The notes beneath the pieces were generated by a model, which saw only the letters and a program-made list of their open reading frames with translations, did no database searches and was not told the DNA's origin. A program made the position numbers and the translations under genes. A stretch of 64,000 bases of DNA, taken from contig CAJUFQ010000002.1 in assembly GCA_910585625.1 (NCBI GenBank), forward strand, positions 102,876 through 166,875, given 5' to 3'. Below are positions 42,916-51,491 of this stretch, in pieces. The DNA comes from an uncultured Lachnospiraceae bacterium. GTDB taxonomy: Bacteria > Bacillota > Clostridia > Lachnospirales > Lachnospiraceae. Within the stretch, counting starts at the first letter, position 1, and the number at the start of each line of letters is the position of its first letter.

Positions 42916-44238
42916 ATGTCTGAGAAATACACAAAATTTGCGGAAAACAGCACCCGTACCTTCGCCTCGGTGAATGAATCGGAGGATGCAGTCGCTTACC
43001 TGAACGCCCCCGGCCATTTCCGTCCATTCAGCCAGGGGCTTACAGAACTGATGGCCCGGGCAGGCTACTGCGGCCCGAAGGAGGACAATATGGAAAAAGC
43101 AGGCTGCCTTTTTGGAAAGTTACAGCAGATAGGCAGCAGGACGACAGAAGCCACCGTCCTTTCCTGGTTTACAGGAGAACATCGCCCTAAAATTGAGGCT
43201 TCCAGCCGAGCCAAAATGTATGAAATATGTTTTTCCCTTAATCTGTCCATCGAAGATACCGAGTGGTTTTTCCATCATGTATACTTTGACCGCTGCTTTA
43301 ACTGCCACACCATAGAAGAAAGCGTATTTTTCTACTGTTTCCTGCATAAGCTGACATACCAAGACGCGCAGTCTTTAATCCGCGAGATCAACCGGCGGGA
43401 GGGCAACCCTCCCAGCACGCCCGACAATATGGGCAATTATACCCGGTTTATCTCCGATAAGATTTCATCCTTCACCGAAACGGAAGATTTCATCCAATTC
43501 ATGGCCGACAACAAGGTATCCTTCGGCAGCTGGAACAAAAGCGCGTTTTCTGAAATCTCCCGACAGCTGGCAGAACTGACCGGGTCTGGCAAATGCACGC
43601 CTTCTGATATTGATAAACTGAAACGCAACTTGAAGAAAAGAAGCGTCCCCTCATCCGACGGCGCGCGCCTCGGCGATATCGATGCCTCAATATTTGATAA
43701 TTACGGGCTTCTGCTGCGGGAAATCTGCTATGATGCGCATACCACAAAAAACACCACGGGGAGCGTATCCAGCTATATCCTTGAGACCATCGACAACAAA
43801 AGCGTCTTTCTGAATACTTTCGTCCTGGAAAGATTGCTGACTACTTATTCCGGCATACAGAAAAAAACGGAACTTCCTTATGTTGTAAAAGTGAACTTCC
43901 CCAGCAAGAAAAGCTTATCCGATGTGCTGGGGACAAAAGATGGGCAGCGGAAAATTGAAACTTCAAAATCCTATGACATGATCCGCAAAATCCTGGTCTT
44001 GCTGCATTTTTATACGTTTTGGCTCCCGGTCAAATTGGGAGATATCGGCGATGACGAATGCGATTCTGAAAAGCTGCCTGACATTTACATAGAAGAAGCG
44101 GAGAACTGCCTTTTCCGCTGCGGGTATGAACCTTTATATGCAGGCAATCCTTATGACTGGATGTTCCTCTGCGCCGCACACACGGAAGAACCCGTCGAAT
44201 TCCTGCGCAGCTGCATATTTGAAATCACAGATAGATGA
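42916..44238 (+). CDS. Unknown 440-aa protein with HTH-like N-terminus
   Basis: I do not recognise a named family. Residues about 20-110 are helical with an HTH-like or XRE-like region (LFGKLQQIGSRTTEATVLSWFTGEHRPKIE). The segment DTEWFFHHVYFDRCFNCHTIEES carries two cysteines and two histidines that could bind metal. The rest is helical with a hydrophobic stretch IRKILVLLHFYTFWLPV near residue 360 that is more likely core than membrane. GGAGG lies 6 nt before ATG 42916. It is divergent from the NrdG-NrdD-kinase operon and separated from it only by the IS, so it may have been its regulator or partner. Promoter now contributed by the IS. Confidence 0.6.
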   Translation: MSEKYTKFAENSTRTFASVNESEDAVAYLNAPGHFRPFSQGLTELMARAGYCGPKEDNMEKAGCLFGKLQQIGSRTTEATVLSWFTGEHRPKIEASSRAKMYEICFSLNLSIEDTEWFFHHVYFDRCFNCHTIEESVFFYCFLHKLTYQDAQSLIREINRREGNPPSTPDNMGNYTRFISDKISSFTETEDFIQFMADNKVSFGSWNKSAFSEISRQLAELTGSGKCTPSDIDKLKRNLKKRSVPSSDGARLGDIDASIFDNYGLLLREICYDAHTTKNTTGSVSSYILETIDNKSVFLNTFVLERLLTTYSGIQKKTELPYVVKVNFPSKKSLSDVLGTKDGQRKIETSKSYDMIRKILVLLHFYTFWLPVKLGDIGDDECDSEKLPDIYIEEAENCLFRCGYEPLYAGNPYDWMFLCAAHTEEPVEFLRSCIFEITDR

Positions 44239-44427
44239 AACTGGATAAGCAGAAAACTGAAACAATAATGAAACCAGATAAGGACAGAAATAAGTTTCTT
44301 TCGGAAGGTAAAGGTATAAATTAAGAAAATTAACTCCCCGAGAAGCCACTTTATGACAGTGTCCACAGTGATAGCGAGCATCGGATTGCGTTAGCCACAA
44401 TCCTCAGAACAAATCATTGAGATAAAA

Positions 44428-44456
44428 GTACAAAATATCGAATAGTATGATATAAT
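44428..44456 (+). promoter_or_regulatory. Promoter of the type I toxin
   Basis: An extended -10 box TGATATAAT (44448-44456) with GTACAA 17 nt upstream of the hexamer. The toxin mRNA would start near 44463 and have a leader of about 40 nt. Confidence 0.6.
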
Positions 44457-44501
44457 TTATATGTTGCTCACCGACACCCGCAACAGGGAGGAGGTGTTTG
44501 C

Positions 44502-44600
44502 ATGGAAGTTGTGATTTCTTTTTTAGTTGCTGTTTTGGCTGGTGTAGCCTGCCACTACATCATCAAATGGTTAGACAGTGACGATAAGAGCAACAACTAA
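44502..44600 (+). CDS. Fst/Ldr-like type I toxin (small membrane peptide)
   Basis: A 32-residue peptide: hydrophobic helix ISFLVAVLAGVACHYII followed by the polar acidic tail KWLDSDDKSNN, the same plan as Fst of pAD1 (helix, then a Leu-Asp and acidic end). Such peptides insert in the inner membrane and stop growth when not repressed. A very strong AGGGAGGAGGTG lies before the ATG. The first codons (GCATGGA and TTGTGATTTCTTTTT, 44500-44523) are repeated at 44685-44707, inside the region transcribed backward as the antitoxin RNA. The gene is too short for usual ORF callers. The function is inferred from architecture. Confidence 0.75.
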   Translation: MEVVISFLVAVLAGVACHYIIKWLDSDDKSNN

Positions 44601-44629
44601 CCTAGTGGGTACTTTGCCACTATAAAAGA

Positions 44630-44711
44630 AAAGAAGAATCCCCAAACTGTGCTGCAACACGGTTTGGGGATTCACTTTTTGTCCGCATGGACTTGTGATT
44701 TCTTTTTGCCT
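44630..44711 (-). ncRNA. Antisense antitoxin RNA of the type I module
   Basis: A leftward promoter TTGCCA (44741-44746) - 17 nt - TATAAT (44718-44723) would start an RNA near 44711 that runs to the shared terminator at 44637-44672 and ends in a TTCTTCTTTTC tail, about 80 nt. Its 5' end is the complement of the direct repeat at 44685-44707 and so can pair with the toxin start codon region at 44500-44523; its 3' end is fully complementary to the toxin mRNA 3' end. This is the RNA II arrangement of the par/Fst locus. Confidence 0.75.
44637..44672. terminator. Shared bidirectional terminator of toxin and antitoxin RNAs
   Basis: A 15-bp stem (AATCCCCAAAC with GTTTGGGGATT plus four inner pairs including one G-U) with a 6-nt loop. 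T-rich tails are present on both strands (CTTTTTG to the right, TTCTTCTTTTC to the left). Confidence 0.88.
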
Positions 44712-44834
44712 AACGGCATTATAGCATATGCAAAAACTTTTGGCAATATGCTTTTAGCAATCCTCAATTTATCCTTATCTGGCATCAATCAATATCCAGA
44801 TTGTGACAGCAAAAGATTTCTGTGAAAAATATTT

Positions 44835-44862
44835 ACCTGATCAATTCAGATAGGAATCAGGT
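44835..44862 (-). terminator. Terminator of the restriction-modification operon
   Basis: ACCTGAT (44835-44841) pairs with ATCAGGT (44856-44862); leftward it is followed by AAATATTTTT. It lies 65 nt beyond the nuclease stop codon. Confidence 0.6.
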
Positions 44863-44926
44863 TTTCCCCTTATCTTGTATCACCCATGACGCGGAATCCT
44901 AAACACTGGCCGCGAGTCCCGTTCTT

Positions 44927-46525
44927 TTATACAGATTTAGAGCCAGACGGCATCGACGCAACGTCCAGCTTGTCTCCCTGCAGATAATGGCTGAATACTT
45001 TCTCTGCATTGATCATTTTCACCCGGATGTCAAAAACATCCGGCAAAAGCTCGGCAAAAAATCCCAGCCTGGCATAACCGACGTCTTTGTCCTCCCCCTC
45101 TGTCGGCATGATATAGAAGTTTTTTACATGGCTGACATCGATGGAGTTATGCTCTAAGAGCGGACGGTACGCCAAATAGTACATATATTGCTTCACGACG
45201 TCCTCCACGCCAGGCTGCCTTTCAATCCTTTTTTCTCCGCCCTCGGTGATATGCCACCGCGGTACATAGTATTTCGCATCCATGATATAAAATGTCCCGT
45301 CCCGCTCGCTGAACTTAAGGTAATCTGGCAGGAACGTCTTATCTGGAAGGTAAATCCCTTCCTCAGAGGAACCTGATGGATTGCTTAAATGCCATTCCGG
45401 CTTCTCGATGGCCTTACTGAGAATATGCGCCCCTTCTATGTTGGCACAGCTGCCATTGGGCAGACTGATTGCGTAATCCAGACGACCGAAATAATTTGCT
45501 TGTATATCCGCAAACGTTTTATCCCTCTGGCTGCCATAAACCTCATTAATTACATCCTCCCAGACATTATGGAACGCCCTTGTCCCAAAGAAGCTGACGC
45601 CTTCCTCTCCCGCTTGCATATACTTCCGGCAACGACCGGCTTTTTTCGCAATGTACAAATCCATGCCACGTAAAACAGACAGCTTTCTGTCGTCAAACTG
45701 CACCCTGATCTCTCTGTCAATCATTTCCCGGATATAATCCGAACTCCCAAAATCATCAATCTCTTCATCGGACAATGCAATAACCGGAAGGGAGAACAGC
45801 TCCGAAAGCCCTATTTCTTCTAATTCCTGGAAGGCCAACGTTAAGATTAACCTATGCAGCCTCACAAAATAATTCCCCTGATTATCCTTCCGCCGCGTTG
45901 TAAAAGTATCAACATAGACAGGGCGTCCCTGCACAAAGATGGGGTCGAGCATTTCGACAGTCTTCCCCCAAGCGATTTCATTTTCCCCGTTACATTCTGT
46001 TATCCTTTCGTCCTCATAATACAGCCTGTTTTGGGAATAATCGTCTACCAGGAAGAGTATGACGGAAAGCATGTTAATCTCCTCCCCGCGTTCCGCCGCT
46101 TCCAATAATTTTGGCACATCTAACTGATACATTTTTCCTTGATGCTTTCGTATGACATGCATGACTTGCTTCATTTTGCTATCCAGTTCACCCGTATCCT
46201 CAATATATTTGGGATAAACATTCACCACACGGTCGTCGTGGAATACCATGCCGACAAACCGGAACAAGTATTGCGTTCCCTGTTTTTCGACGCCGACGTA
46301 ATCTTCATAATCTATGCCATCCTCTGCAATCAGGGACGCGTCATCCTCAGACGCTTCCCTGCTCCCTTTCTTCCTCCGTGTCTTTAAAAGCCTTTTTCGC
46401 TTGAGCATCCCCAAGAACCTTTGGAAAGCCATCCGGTCTCTTTCACTGTCAGCACAGTACCCAAGAGCTTCCAGCAGCTCTTCCCTGTCATAGAGCAGCC
46501 CTTCTCTGGCAAATACTTTACGCAT
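44927..46525 (-). CDS. LlaJI-family restriction endonuclease subunit
   Basis: The nuclease subunit of a GTP-dependent restriction system (LlaJI.R2, BsuMI YdjA type). The C-terminal half carries a PD-(D/E)xK site: Asp in FLPDYLKFSE and the D-x-K of FYIMDAKYYVP, with the acidic helix before it. The N-terminal half is a helical domain thought to contact the McrB-type ring. I start at ATG 46525 (532 residues) because GGGAG lies at a normal distance and the gene then follows the GTPase stop directly; the frame is open to 46603 inside the GTPase gene. Last gene of the five-gene operon. Confidence 0.85.
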   Translation of the reverse strand: MRKVFAREGLLYDREELLEALGYCADSERDRMAFQRFLGMLKRKRLLKTRRKKGSREASEDDASLIAEDGIDYEDYVGVEKQGTQYLFRFVGMVFHDDRVVNVYPKYIEDTGELDSKMKQVMHVIRKHQGKMYQLDVPKLLEAAERGEEINMLSVILFLVDDYSQNRLYYEDERITECNGENEIAWGKTVEMLDPIFVQGRPVYVDTFTTRRKDNQGNYFVRLHRLILTLAFQELEEIGLSELFSLPVIALSDEEIDDFGSSDYIREMIDREIRVQFDDRKLSVLRGMDLYIAKKAGRCRKYMQAGEEGVSFFGTRAFHNVWEDVINEVYGSQRDKTFADIQANYFGRLDYAISLPNGSCANIEGAHILSKAIEKPEWHLSNPSGSSEEGIYLPDKTFLPDYLKFSERDGTFYIMDAKYYVPRWHITEGGEKRIERQPGVEDVVKQYMYYLAYRPLLEHNSIDVSHVKNFYIMPTEGEDKDVGYARLGFFAELLPDVFDIRVKMINAEKVFSHYLQGDKLDVASMPSGSKSV

Positions 46526-46529
46526 TGCA

Positions 46530-47975
46530 TTATTCTCCCGCATCGCTGCCTGTCCTATATTGGTTATATACTTCCTCAAATTCCTGCGTTCCGATTTTCG
46601 CAAATATGCTCAGTCCATTTATCTCAAACTCCCTGCACAGGACAGAAAAGCGGTTCGTATTTGCTTTACCCTCAAAAACGTACGGCCGTTTCGTCTTGGC
46701 GGCGTCCTCAAACAGGTACATCAGCACCTTGCTCTCGACAATTTTGCAGAAATTGTCAGACAGTTCATCACTTGATCCTTCTTTCAGATAATTCTTTGCA
46801 TTCAGGAAGAACGGCCCCAGCAATTTATCCTCATGCACCTTAACAGCATCCGATGACAGCAACTCGTTAATTGCTTTCCTCATGGCATTCCACTCTATCT
46901 CTTTTCCTCCAGGGGTTCTAAATATTCCCGGGACATTCGTGTTTCCCATATCGTCTGCCTCTTCCGCGTCGACGCCGATATATTCAAAGTTCCATCTGCG
47001 CTTAAAGGCTGTGTCCAGCGGGCAGACCCCCTGGTCTGCGCTGTTCATCGTCGCCCAGATGAACATATTGTCTGGTATCCTCAGTTTTTCACACTCGCAT
47101 TCCAGCTCCATGCGCAAATATTGCCTCATATCCTCGGATGTCTGTATTGCATATTCACTGTAATTATTTTTCCTGTCGAGCAGCTGGAATAAATCGCCGA
47201 ACACAGCGGCCGCGTTTGCCCGATTAATTTCCTCGATAATCAGCAAGAACGGCTTAGGCGAGCCGCTCCTGCTATTTTTCAAGGCTTTTACCAGCACACG
47301 CATAAACGGCCCTGGGACATATCTGTACACAATGGTTTCCTTGCCAGATTCATCTTTTGCCATTACCGGCTTGTACGTCCCGGCAAACGCGCCGTAAGAA
47401 TAATCGGGATGGAATGTCACCCTTTCATAATCAGATACATCAGCTCCCAGAAGCATATCCCTGTCTTTCTCCAGCCGATTGCTTTTGCCCGTGCCTGGAG
47501 CGCCAAAAACGATTCTGTTTCTTGGAAAGTCAGCCTGCAGCCCCGTCTCATATGTGATTTCCCGGAAGTTCCCTGCAGATGTATGCCTCAGCTCCCTCTC
47601 CGATTTTGCAAGCATGGCTTCTAAGAGTCCGTTAAAGTCATCCTCCGTGATTTCCAAAAACAAGCTCTTGCCCTTGTTGGCAGAAACAAGCTCTTTCACA
47701 GTATCAGGCGCTTCACTTTCCGAGATACCTTTCATTGTCTCAAGCTGCTTTTGCAAATCGCATTCTTGATTGCTTCTCTTATCCCGAATGGTAAACACAT
47801 AACAATATCTGTTTACCGGGCTGTCGACATATCCGATGACGGCGTCTCCATTGGACGCGCCTTGAAACACATTATGATTGTCTTTATATGTAAACGAAAA
47901 CCTGGCGTCCACGCCGCTGCCGATGACAGAAAAGGTCTTGATAATTTCATCTAACATTAAGATATAAAACTTCAA
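46530..47975 (-). CDS. McrB-type AAA+ GTPase of the restriction system
   Basis: A motor subunit that uses GTP for translocation and activates the nuclease. Walker A is GAPGTGKS, Walker B is LLIIEEINRA, and the signature of the McrB branch is ATMNSADQGV followed by the arginine-rich LDTAFKRRW. The N-terminal 160 residues are a small domain of unknown kind. No ATG matches the site GGGGGGA; TTG 47975 (LKFYILMLDE) fits best, with ATG 47957 as alternative. It overlaps or abuts both neighbours, so translation is coupled. About 480 residues. Confidence 0.88.
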   Translation of the reverse strand: MKFYILMLDEIIKTFSVIGSGVDARFSFTYKDNHNVFQGASNGDAVIGYVDSPVNRYCYVFTIRDKRSNQECDLQKQLETMKGISESEAPDTVKELVSANKGKSLFLEITEDDFNGLLEAMLAKSERELRHTSAGNFREITYETGLQADFPRNRIVFGAPGTGKSNRLEKDRDMLLGADVSDYERVTFHPDYSYGAFAGTYKPVMAKDESGKETIVYRYVPGPFMRVLVKALKNSRSGSPKPFLLIIEEINRANAAAVFGDLFQLLDRKNNYSEYAIQTSEDMRQYLRMELECECEKLRIPDNMFIWATMNSADQGVCPLDTAFKRRWNFEYIGVDAEEADDMGNTNVPGIFRTPGGKEIEWNAMRKAINELLSSDAVKVHEDKLLGPFFLNAKNYLKEGSSDELSDNFCKIVESKVLMYLFEDAAKTKRPYVFEGKANTNRFSVLCREFEINGLSIFAKIGTQEFEEVYNQYRTGSDAGE

Positions 47976-47977
47976 TA

Positions 47978-48637
47978 TTAATCCCCCCATTCAAACATAA
48001 ATTCCATATAGGTAACCATTCGTGCCAAATGCATACCGCTGCATTCTATTTCAATATAATCCAGATAGGAAAAATCATCTAGGATGCTCTCTCCGTCAAT
48101 GACCAAGTCATAAAAATCTGTAGCCACTGCAGACGTCCTCTTCTTTTTCTCCTGTTTCTTAAAAATGACGGACAGCTGTTTAGGCTGTCCTTGATATACC
48201 ACGTCCAGGCAATAACCATGCGCTGTCTGGTATTGACTTAACGGCCCGGCTTTCAATATTTCTACAAACGTTTTGCCTTTTTGGAACACAAGGACGTCCC
48301 TATGCTTAAAATCCATGAAGTAAACCGGCGTGCCGCCCCCTGCGTCATGCCTCTCAAACACAATCTCATCCCCGGCCTCTGCTTGGACATTCCTGAAATA
48401 CTCTCCAAGCCCGGATATCCTCTCCTGGTTGTTCTGCCTTGTCTGGATATACTTGATATTTGACTTCGGCGGGGAGTATGCTTTGCCTGAAACCTTGTCT
48501 TTTATCAACAGCGGGACATTGTTTGGAAACATTGTCGATAAATCCACCTCGTTCGGTATCGCCACATAAGTATCGTTTGCCCCTGTATTCCCTAACTCAG
48601 TGGCATTTAACCGTTTCACAAAACACCTAATCTTCAT
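47978..48637 (-). CDS. Possible B3/EcoRII-N-like DNA-binding subunit of the restriction system
   Basis: A 219-residue protein occupying the place of YdiR in the BsuMI operon. Its centre (SPPKSNIKYIQTRQNNQERISGLGEYF, then AGDEIVFERHD and YFMDFKHR) resembles the pseudo-barrel B3/EcoRII-N DNA-recognition fold, in which a basic sheet reads the target. It would provide sequence specificity for the McrB-type GTPase, which here lacks an obvious DNA-binding domain. ATG 48637 follows a G-rich site and overlaps the methyltransferase stop by 11 nt. The domain reading is by pattern only. Confidence 0.55.
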   Translation of the reverse strand: MKIRCFVKRLNATELGNTGANDTYVAIPNEVDLSTMFPNNVPLLIKDKVSGKAYSPPKSNIKYIQTRQNNQERISGLGEYFRNVQAEAGDEIVFERHDAGGGTPVYFMDFKHRDVLVFQKGKTFVEILKAGPLSQYQTAHGYCLDVVYQGQPKQLSVIFKKQEKKKRTSAVATDFYDLVIDGESILDDFSYLDYIEIECSGMHLARMVTYMEFMFEWGD

Positions 48638-50162
48638 CCGGCTCCCCCTCCAATACAGCTCTAAGCGTCTCGGCAATCCCTCTGGCCATAACGGCCGGGA
48701 CTGCGTTTCCAATCTGGATATACGTTTTCAGGTAAGGACCGAGAAACAGATAGTCATCTGGGAAAGACTGCACGCGCGCTGCCTCCCTGGGCGTAAGCGC
48801 CCGGTCTTCCATGGGATGGATGTGCGAATGGCAGTCGGAACGCAGATGGGCGGTAATTGTCCTGCACGGCCGGTCTGCATACAGCCTGAAATACTTATCC
48901 TTAAACTTGTCATTCCTATGCGCATAAGGCATGATATCTGCAATCTTCGCATCCGTGGCGTCATCCCCTGGATGCATCCTGCAGTAAATTTCCTGGTTCA
49001 GCTCGCTGCAGTACCTTGCCTTGTGGTTAAAAACCAGCGGGATTTCTCTGGCAGAATTGATGAGCCTCAAGTACGCGTTCTCCTGTCCCGTGTATGGGTT
49101 CGCGTCTATTTTCCTGCCTCCTTCTTCCGTGTCCACCTCGCCGACTCCCATTTTATGAGGAGCGTTCAGGCTCCGAAGCCCTTCCAGCGCAGAGGAAAGG
49201 TTATACCGGGGTCTTCCATTGTTATTCGCCTGGATAAGCTGAAAGATTTTTTCTGGCGTAACATGACGATTCATCGCGACATCGTTCCTGACTGCTATGT
49301 ACACAAGCCTCTCCCGGCTCTGCGCAACAGAAAAATCTGCGGACAGCAGCAACGCATACCCGACAGAATACCGATATTGCACTCCCTCTTTTTCTATGCG
49401 TATACGTTCATAGTCCTCTGCAACCTGGCCGGCTACCTTAAGCATGCCCTTGACATTTTCCATCACGACTATCTTCGGGGCCAGCTTCTCCACGGCTATC
49501 AGGAAATATTTATACAGTTCATTCCTCGGGTCGTCAATTACCCGGTGATGCTTATTGGCATAACTAAACCCCTGGCAGGGAGGCCCGCCTACCACAATAT
49601 CTGCCTCTTCCGTAATATAATCCCCAATCTCCCCTGCCAATTCCCTGATATCCCCGCATACTATCCTGCCCGCAGCTATTTCTGGATGGTTATACCGATA
49701 AGTCTCAATGCAAAGCCTGTCAGCATCATTGGCAAATACCGTTTTAAACCCTGCCTGCTTAAACCCCAAGCTAAGCCCCCCTGCGCCACAAAACAAATCC
49801 ACGAGCGTAAATGCCTGCCGCCGTCTTTCCTCCTGCTGCATTTCCCGCCGTCTTTGGTTATTCAAATTAAGTAAATATGGCGAGACTGCATCTGCGTGAT
49901 CGGCTTCAGTTGACAGCGCGGCGACAAAATCGCCATACGCCGTTTTTGAAAGAATCTTCCGTAAAATGGCAACCTCGCTGTCTTCTCTGATTACGCCTAT
50001 TTCCTTCATCTTGCCAATACATTTCTCTTCACAGGCAACACTTTGCAAAATTAGCTTTTTTCTGCACACGGCGGCAACAACTCTTACATATACGCCTATT
50101 TTCTCCCGGAAAATTGCTTTATCGGCATGGCTCTTCAGTTCCGTCACATTCTGAAATATCAT
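48627..50162 (-). CDS. DNA (cytosine-5-)-methyltransferase, second of the pair
   Basis: An m5C methyltransferase protecting host DNA. Motif I is DLFCGAGGLSLGFKQAG, motif IV GGPPCQGFSYAN (catalytic Cys), motif VI MENVKG, motif VIII QSRERL, motif X QIGNAVPAV. An N-terminal extension of about 115 residues precedes motif I and has no recognised domain; it is longer than usual. The ATG at 50162 lies 44 nt inside the previous gene. Two methyltransferases are expected when the site is asymmetric or both strands need different enzymes, as in LlaJI and BsuMI. Confidence 0.93.
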   Translation of the reverse strand: MIFQNVTELKSHADKAIFREKIGVYVRVVAAVCRKKLILQSVACEEKCIGKMKEIGVIREDSEVAILRKILSKTAYGDFVAALSTEADHADAVSPYLLNLNNQRRREMQQEERRRQAFTLVDLFCGAGGLSLGFKQAGFKTVFANDADRLCIETYRYNHPEIAAGRIVCGDIRELAGEIGDYITEEADIVVGGPPCQGFSYANKHHRVIDDPRNELYKYFLIAVEKLAPKIVVMENVKGMLKVAGQVAEDYERIRIEKEGVQYRYSVGYALLLSADFSVAQSRERLVYIAVRNDVAMNRHVTPEKIFQLIQANNNGRPRYNLSSALEGLRSLNAPHKMGVGEVDTEEGGRKIDANPYTGQENAYLRLINSAREIPLVFNHKARYCSELNQEIYCRMHPGDDATDAKIADIMPYAHRNDKFKDKYFRLYADRPCRTITAHLRSDCHSHIHPMEDRALTPREAARVQSFPDDYLFLGPYLKTYIQIGNAVPAVMARGIAETLRAVLEGEPDED

Positions 50163-51387
50163 CTTGCTTCCCTTTTTCCTCCTGTTCCAGCACCGTTTTA
50201 ATCCCCTTGGCAATAGCCTCTGCTAAAAGCGGAGGTACAGCGTTCCCAATCTGCTTAAACTGTTCTGTCCGCGATCCTTCGAATATAAAATCATCGGGAA
50301 ATGACTGTAAGCGAGCTGCTTCCCGGACCGTAATCGTACGCCCCTGGGCAGGATCCGGATGGATGAACTGGTTGCCGTCTTTGTACAAATGCGCAATAAT
50401 CGTCCTTGCCGGCATATCCCACCATTGTACCTTATAGCTGTTATAAAAGACTCTCTTTTTCTCATGCCCCAAATCCGGCCTGAACTGCAGCATCTGTAAG
50501 AAGTTCCAATGGTTTTCGGCCATTTCCTGATATCTCTCCACGTCCTTACTGTTATGCTTCCTCGCCACGTGATCCCTCAAGACTTCATCCGTAGGTTTCC
50601 TGACTCTCCTGACATAGCCGTTGCATGTCTCATATCCGTTCGGATAAGGACACTGTTCTGTCCCCTGTCCCTGCGCAAGCTTCGGCAAATCTTCTATCGC
50701 CTCTCTGACTGTCACATATTTTGATTTTCCCGACCTTGCAGCTTCCGTATCCTCAGGAAGATAATGTGTTTTTATGATTGCCTGGTACACATCCGCTGGA
50801 CTGGCGTTCACATCCTTCCTCACGCCTAATAAGATTACCCTTTTCCTCTCCTGTGGGACGCCATAATTCGTAGCGTTCAGGACAATCCTGTCAGCATCGC
50901 CCAGGACTTTATAATTCCTCCTTAATCTTCTGAGGATAGTCTTAAAAATGCTCTTCCCATTGATTTCTGTTTCTAAAAGCCCTGTCACGTTCTCAAACAC
51001 AAATATCTTAGGCTTAAAGCTGTTTAAGACCTTGATATAATTCTCGAACAGGTAATTGCGCGGGTCGTTTCGCATATTATCATCATCTTTTGCTTTCCCC
51101 AGCGGGGAAAAACTCTGGCATGGCGGCCCGCCTATGACCAAATCGACCTCATTATCACCGACCGCCTCTTTCATCGTCCTAACAATATCAGAAGAAGTAA
51201 TGTCCCTTTCCAGCACTGTGTCAGCGGCATTTGCATAACCATAATGACGCATTCGGGTCTTTAATGTCTCACAAGCATAATGATCTATCTCCACATGTGC
51301 CAATGCTTGATAGCCCTGCCTATAAAATCCTTCACTGAGACCGCCGCACCCGGCAAACAAATCTATGAACTTCAAGGGTTTATCCAT
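50119..51387 (-). CDS. DNA (cytosine-5-)-methyltransferase, first of the pair
   Basis: The leading gene of the restriction-modification operon, so methylation can be established before restriction. 422 residues with motif I FIDLFAGCGGLSEGF, motif IV GGPPCQSFSP, motif VI FENVTG, motif VIII QERKRVILLG, a variable target-recognition region at about 200-330 and motif X QIGNAVPPLLA. It is standard length. GAGGTG precedes ATG 51387 and a good promoter lies at 51412-51440. Confidence 0.95.
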   Translation of the reverse strand: MDKPLKFIDLFAGCGGLSEGFYRQGYQALAHVEIDHYACETLKTRMRHYGYANAADTVLERDITSSDIVRTMKEAVGDNEVDLVIGGPPCQSFSPLGKAKDDDNMRNDPRNYLFENYIKVLNSFKPKIFVFENVTGLLETEINGKSIFKTILRRLRRNYKVLGDADRIVLNATNYGVPQERKRVILLGVRKDVNASPADVYQAIIKTHYLPEDTEAARSGKSKYVTVREAIEDLPKLAQGQGTEQCPYPNGYETCNGYVRRVRKPTDEVLRDHVARKHNSKDVERYQEMAENHWNFLQMLQFRPDLGHEKKRVFYNSYKVQWWDMPARTIIAHLYKDGNQFIHPDPAQGRTITVREAARLQSFPDDFIFEGSRTEQFKQIGNAVPPLLAEAIAKGIKTVLEQEEKGKQDDISECDGTEEPCR

Positions 51388-51411
51388 GTCGAAACACCTC
51401 AGTACTACTAA

Positions 51412-51440
51412 ATTCTATCTGTCTCGTTGTACCAAATCAA
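51412..51440 (-). promoter_or_regulatory. Promoter of the restriction-modification operon
   Basis: On the minus strand TTGATT (51435-51440) and TAGAAT (51412-51417) with a 17-nt spacer, 25 nt from the first methyltransferase gene. Its -35 box touches the stem of the lysS terminator, so the operon appears closely fitted behind lysS. Confidence 0.65.
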
Positions 51441-51473
51441 GGGCTGAACGGCATCTTATGCCGTCCAGCCCTT
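51439..51473 (-). terminator. Terminator of the greA-lysS transcript
   Basis: AAGGGCTGAACGGCAT (51439-51454) pairs with ATGCCGTCCAGCCCTT (51458-51473) with one mismatch and a 3-nt loop. The leftward T tail is moderate (CCCTTGATTTGG). Confidence 0.75.
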
Positions 51474-51491
51474 TTATTCTATGACCTACCA

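Noticed and set aside
44134..44400. 88-aa and 76-aa leftward frames after the 440-aa gene
   Set aside because: Antisense to the end of that gene, with no ribosome site; hydrophobic character arises from AT-rich intergenic sequence.
48600..49874. 424-aa rightward frame opposite the methyltransferase
   Set aside because: It lies entirely antisense to well-conserved methyltransferase motifs and has no plausible start or domain.
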